From Candidatus Hodarchaeota archaeon (GTDB lineage: Archaea; Asgardarchaeota; Heimdallarchaeia; Hodarchaeales; YT1-039), in NCBI GenBank assembly GCA_016840025.1, contig JAEOTF010000049.1:1-6661 (forward strand): 6,661 bases of DNA, in the 5' to 3' direction. Below the pieces are notes generated by a model. The model had not been told where the DNA came from. It did no database searches and saw only the letters and a program-made list of their open reading frames with translations. This document shows, in pieces, positions 5,151-6,661 of this stretch; positions within the stretch are counted from its first letter, which is position 1, and each line of letters opens with the position of its first letter. A program made the translations under genes and the position numbers.

Positions 5151-5453
5151 TTGAAAGAAAAAGCTCACAGACTGAAAAAATTCTATTCATTGCCAAAATT
5201 ATGCAAGGATGCAGACCCACTCAATGCGAAGGCTATGGCAACAGCAAAACACAAAACGGATCCAGAATCCTATAGAGGCCTCGGAACTAGAGATAGTAGT
5301 AAGGAAAGAGGTAGATTACTACAACTTTTCTTGAATTACTCTAATTCGAAAAAACCAAAGATTACTGAACAAATGTGTAACGCGGCAATAGATGTATTTC
5401 ATTCAAATGAAGATGCAATTAAAGCCGAAAAAAAGAGAAAAAAGGCTTTTTGA
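5151..5453 (+). CDS. Basic 100-aa protein paired with the HEPN-like gene
   Basis: An in-frame TAA (5136-5138) makes the TTG at 5151 the first usable start; no SD precedes it, so translation may be leaderless or start at a later ATG (residue 29). The central part has Leu-Gly-Thr-Arg-Asp-Ser-Ser-Lys-Glu-Arg-Gly-Arg-Leu-Leu-Gln-Leu-Phe-Leu (44-61), which recalls a segment of small uncharacterised phage proteins, but I cannot name a family. It is strongly basic, ending in a Lys/Arg-rich stretch (91-99), so nucleic-acid binding is likely. Its TGA (5451-5453) directly abuts the next start with zero gap, so it is almost certainly co-translated with the HEPN-like protein and could be its antitoxin, partner or adaptor. 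That role is inferred from layout. Confidence 0.7.
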   Translation: MKEKAHRLKKFYSLPKLCKDADPLNAKAMATAKHKTDPESYRGLGTRDSSKERGRLLQLFLNYSNSKKPKITEQMCNAAIDVFHSNEDAIKAEKKRKKAF

Positions 5454-5954
5454 TTGAAGACTTATAAATTCTACTTGGGAGCAAGTAGATACTTCTTAAA
5501 CGTTCAAGGTTATTCAAACTTGGATATTCAAGAAAAAGAGTATAACCATATTGCATCCGTTCTTTTATCTTGGATAGGTTTAGAATCATATGTCAATGCG
5601 ATTTCGGAAAGTTTATCCAAAGGAACACGATTGAAAAAACACGAAAAATCTTTTTTAAATGAGCAGGAGTTACGAGTTGATAGTGAAGGAATCTTTAGAG
5701 AACATCAAATAAGACCATCAACAACTAAAAAGATACTTTTCATAATTAATCGTTTTTCCAATATTGAAGTTAAGGATTTTAAGAAAAGGAAGATTTGGAA
5801 GAAGTTACAGGCCTTTGAAGATTTGAGGAATAAGATAGTTCATCATAAAGAAAAACACAACTTTGCTATTGATCTTGATAAGGCTTCTGAATGCAGAAAT
5901 ACCATTAATGATACAATTAAATATCTTGATAAACTACTATTTCGGAAGCGCTAA
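5454..5954 (+). CDS. HEPN-like protein with R-x4-H RNase motif
   Basis: The protein (166 aa) starts at the TTG immediately after the preceding stop, with AAAGG (5441-5445) about 8 bases upstream. It is helical. Helix 1 (about 26-54) contains Ser-Trp-Ile-Gly-Leu-Glu-Ser-Tyr-Val-Asn, the kind of opening seen in HEPN domains. Near the C-terminus is Phe-Glu-Asp-Leu-Arg-Asn-Lys-Ile-Val-His-His (121-131), which contains the R-x4-H motif (Arg125, His130) with Asn after Arg, as in HEPN toxins. A final helix (about 139-163) follows. HEPN proteins with this motif act as RNA-cutting toxins or abortive-infection effectors in toxin-antitoxin, CRISPR-linked and anti-phage systems. The usual nucleotidyltransferase (MNT) partner is absent; a basic 100-aa protein takes that place. 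Confidence 0.65.
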   Translation: MKTYKFYLGASRYFLNVQGYSNLDIQEKEYNHIASVLLSWIGLESYVNAISESLSKGTRLKKHEKSFLNEQELRVDSEGIFREHQIRPSTTKKILFIINRFSNIEVKDFKKRKIWKKLQAFEDLRNKIVHHKEKHNFAIDLDKASECRNTINDTIKYLDKLLFRKR

Positions 5955-6079
5955 GTACTCATAGAATGATATATCACTTATATCTAGATGCATATATTCC
6001 TCTTTATTTTCTCTGGACTTCCTCATGGACCTGTCTTCTTCCACTGTTGGGTGTCTGGACCCCTTTAGTCTCTGATCTC

Positions 6080-6182
6080 CAAACAAACAATGTAGTCTCT
6101 ACTATAGGTAGAGTATACATTGTTTATCGGGTACTAGATCCATCTGTACCCCAGTACTGTCTCTGTTGTTGGTTGGTTGGTT
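6080..6182 (-). repeat. Right terminal inverted repeat (TIR)
   Basis: It is the reverse complement of 3096-3197 with a single extra base in the GGTT tract (6171-6182). The two-mismatch hairpin is preserved exactly, with arms at 6085-6102 and 6108-6125 around a TATAG loop, as are the other two palindromes. Read on the plus strand it also yields an open frame, which I take as chance. Confidence 0.9.
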
Positions 6183-6199
6183 GGGTTAAATTTTAGTCC
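6183..6199 (+). repeat. Right copy of the 17-bp direct repeat (target-site duplication candidate)
   Basis: GGGTTAAATTTTAGTCC directly follows the outer tip of the right TIR and matches 3079-3095 at 16 of 17 positions in the same orientation. Just beyond it an alternating CA tract (6201-6210) faces an alternating GT tract left of the element (3063-3076). Confidence 0.65.
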
Positions 6200-6280
6200 C
6201 CCACACACACATAGCGAGGCGCGTATAGTGAAAATAGAACTCTCCATTATTTGTTCTAGAACGTACTTCCACAAGGTATT

Positions 6281-6330
6281 TAGACCTCAATGAGGAGTTG
6301 GGACTCCATAGGAGTATTTATCTGAGGTTA
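6281..6330 (+). promoter_or_regulatory. Leader with competing stems that can cover the ribosome binding site
   Basis: ACCTCA (6284-6289) is complementary to TGAGGT (6323-6328), which includes the SD of the next gene (GAGGT, 7 bases before the TTG). Between them, ACTCC (6303-6307) can pair with GGAGT on its left (6294-6298) or its right (6311-6315), but not both. ACCTCA can also face TGAGG at 6291-6295. This gives alternative nested folds that could open or close the SD. Purely predicted from base pairing. Confidence 0.35.
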
Positions 6331-6335
6331 TTGAT

Positions 6336-6661
6336 TTGAGAAAAAAAGCATTCTTCCTACTTTTCATTTTACTACCTGTATTATTACCTGCAATTTCAAT
6401 GCAAGTAATTCCCACATTGGCTAGTTTTACTCCAGAACGTGATGTTATTGCTGTTTCTCAAACAGCCGCCACGAATACTACAGTTATGCCCGGTGAAGTA
6501 GTTTGGATCCAGGTGGTTGTAACCAATAATGGCACTCAAATCGTTGAGACCTTTAACCTGACCTGCTACTACGATAGTACTGAGATTGGCACGGAATGGA
6601 TAGAAGACTTAGCTATAGGTGAGCATCGAACTGTCATCTTTAAGTGGAATACTACAGGGGT
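6336..6661 (+). CDS. Secreted CARDB-like protein (partial, N-terminus only)
   Basis: Translation from the TTG at 6336 (GAGGT at 6324-6328, 7 bases upstream) is open to the window end, 108 codons. It begins Arg-Lys-Lys-Ala followed by a long hydrophobic stretch (about residues 5-25), a Sec-type signal peptide. After it comes a beta-rich domain with Val-Met-Pro-Gly-Glu-Val-Val-Trp-Ile-Gln-Val-Val-Val-Thr-Asn-Asn-Gly-Thr and later Leu-Ala-Ile-Gly-Glu-His-Arg-Thr-Val-Ile-Phe-Lys-Trp-Asn-Thr-Thr-Gly. The pattern 'Pro-Gly ... Val-x-Val-x-Asn-x-Gly ... hydrophobic-x-x-Gly ... Phe-x-Trp-Asn-Thr' is that of CARDB (cell-adhesion-related, Ig-like) domains of archaeal surface proteins. Its full size and any membrane anchor lie beyond the window. 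Confidence 0.75.
   Translation, partial: MRKKAFFLLFILLPVLLPAISMQVIPTLASFTPERDVIAVSQTAATNTTVMPGEVVWIQVVVTNNGTQIVETFNLTCYYDSTEIGTEWIEDLAIGEHRTVIFKWNTTG

Larger units (their letters stand above)
3096..6182. mobile_element. 3.1-kb transposon-like element with ~102-bp terminal inverted repeats
   Basis: The segment is bounded by near-identical inverted repeats (3096-3197 and 6080-6182) and flanked by a 17-bp direct repeat. It contains five genes: an unknown 274-aa protein, a RusA-like resolvase homologue, a three-helix membrane protein on the opposite strand, and an abutting pair of a basic 100-aa protein and a HEPN-like protein. I find no DDE, HUH, serine or tyrosine recombinase, Cas1 or polymerase motifs, so it does not fit a known IS family, casposon or integrative plasmid. 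The 274-aa protein is the only candidate for an encoded mobilisation factor. An alternative reading is an invertible segment whose inverted repeats are recombined in place; the direct repeats outside favour insertion. Confidence 0.8.

Noticed and set aside
5966..6196. Open frame of about 75 codons running through the right TIR
   Set aside because: Much of it is translation of the inverted repeat; the left TIR shows no equivalent gene and the composition is erratic.
1..6661. CRISPR array, rRNA, or canonical transposase gene
   Set aside because: No regularly spaced direct repeats, no rRNA-like blocks, and no DDE, HUH, tyrosine or serine recombinase motifs were seen in any frame I read.

Overview
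The window looks archaeal. Signs are AT-rich TATA-like boxes about 25-40 bases ahead of several starts, a mix of strong Shine-Dalgarno (SD) and near-leaderless starts, frequent TTG starts, and archaeal-flavoured families (DUF2178, GYD domain, a ferritin-like helical protein, a CARDB-like secreted protein). A mesophilic Thermoproteota or Bathyarchaeia-like host is my best guess, but only from general feel; no rRNA or marker gene is present.

Layout. At the left edge is a minus-strand pair: a 66-aa two-helix membrane protein, then a DUF2178-type membrane protein that runs off the window. Next come a gene-poor stretch with the decayed C-terminus of a nitroreductase-like gene, a GYD-domain protein (minus) and, divergent from it, a six-helix membrane protein of DUF4386 type. 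A second gene-poor stretch leads to a ferritin-like four-helix protein followed by a 61-aa two-helix membrane protein.

The centre of interest is a compact element at 3096-6182 (about 3.1 kb). It is bounded by inverted repeats of about 102 bp that are identical except for one 1-base gap. Outside these is a 17-bp direct repeat with one mismatch (3079-3095 and 6183-6199) that looks like a target-site duplication. The repeats are built from consecutive palindromes, and a diverged copy of the innermost palindrome recurs inside the element at 4154-4190. The element carries five genes: an unrecognised 274-aa protein with a winged-helix-like C-terminus; a RusA-like Holliday-junction resolvase homologue with two active-site positions replaced; a three-helix membrane protein on the other strand; and a zero-gap pair made of a basic 100-aa protein and a HEPN-like protein with an R-x4-H RNase motif. 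I see no known transposase, integrase, Cas1 or Rep signature. It is either moved in trans or uses an undescribed mobilisation protein, and it carries a likely toxin or defence pair as cargo.

Right of the element, a non-coding stretch with nested and mutually exclusive stems that can cover the ribosome binding site precedes a secreted CARDB-like protein cut by the window end.
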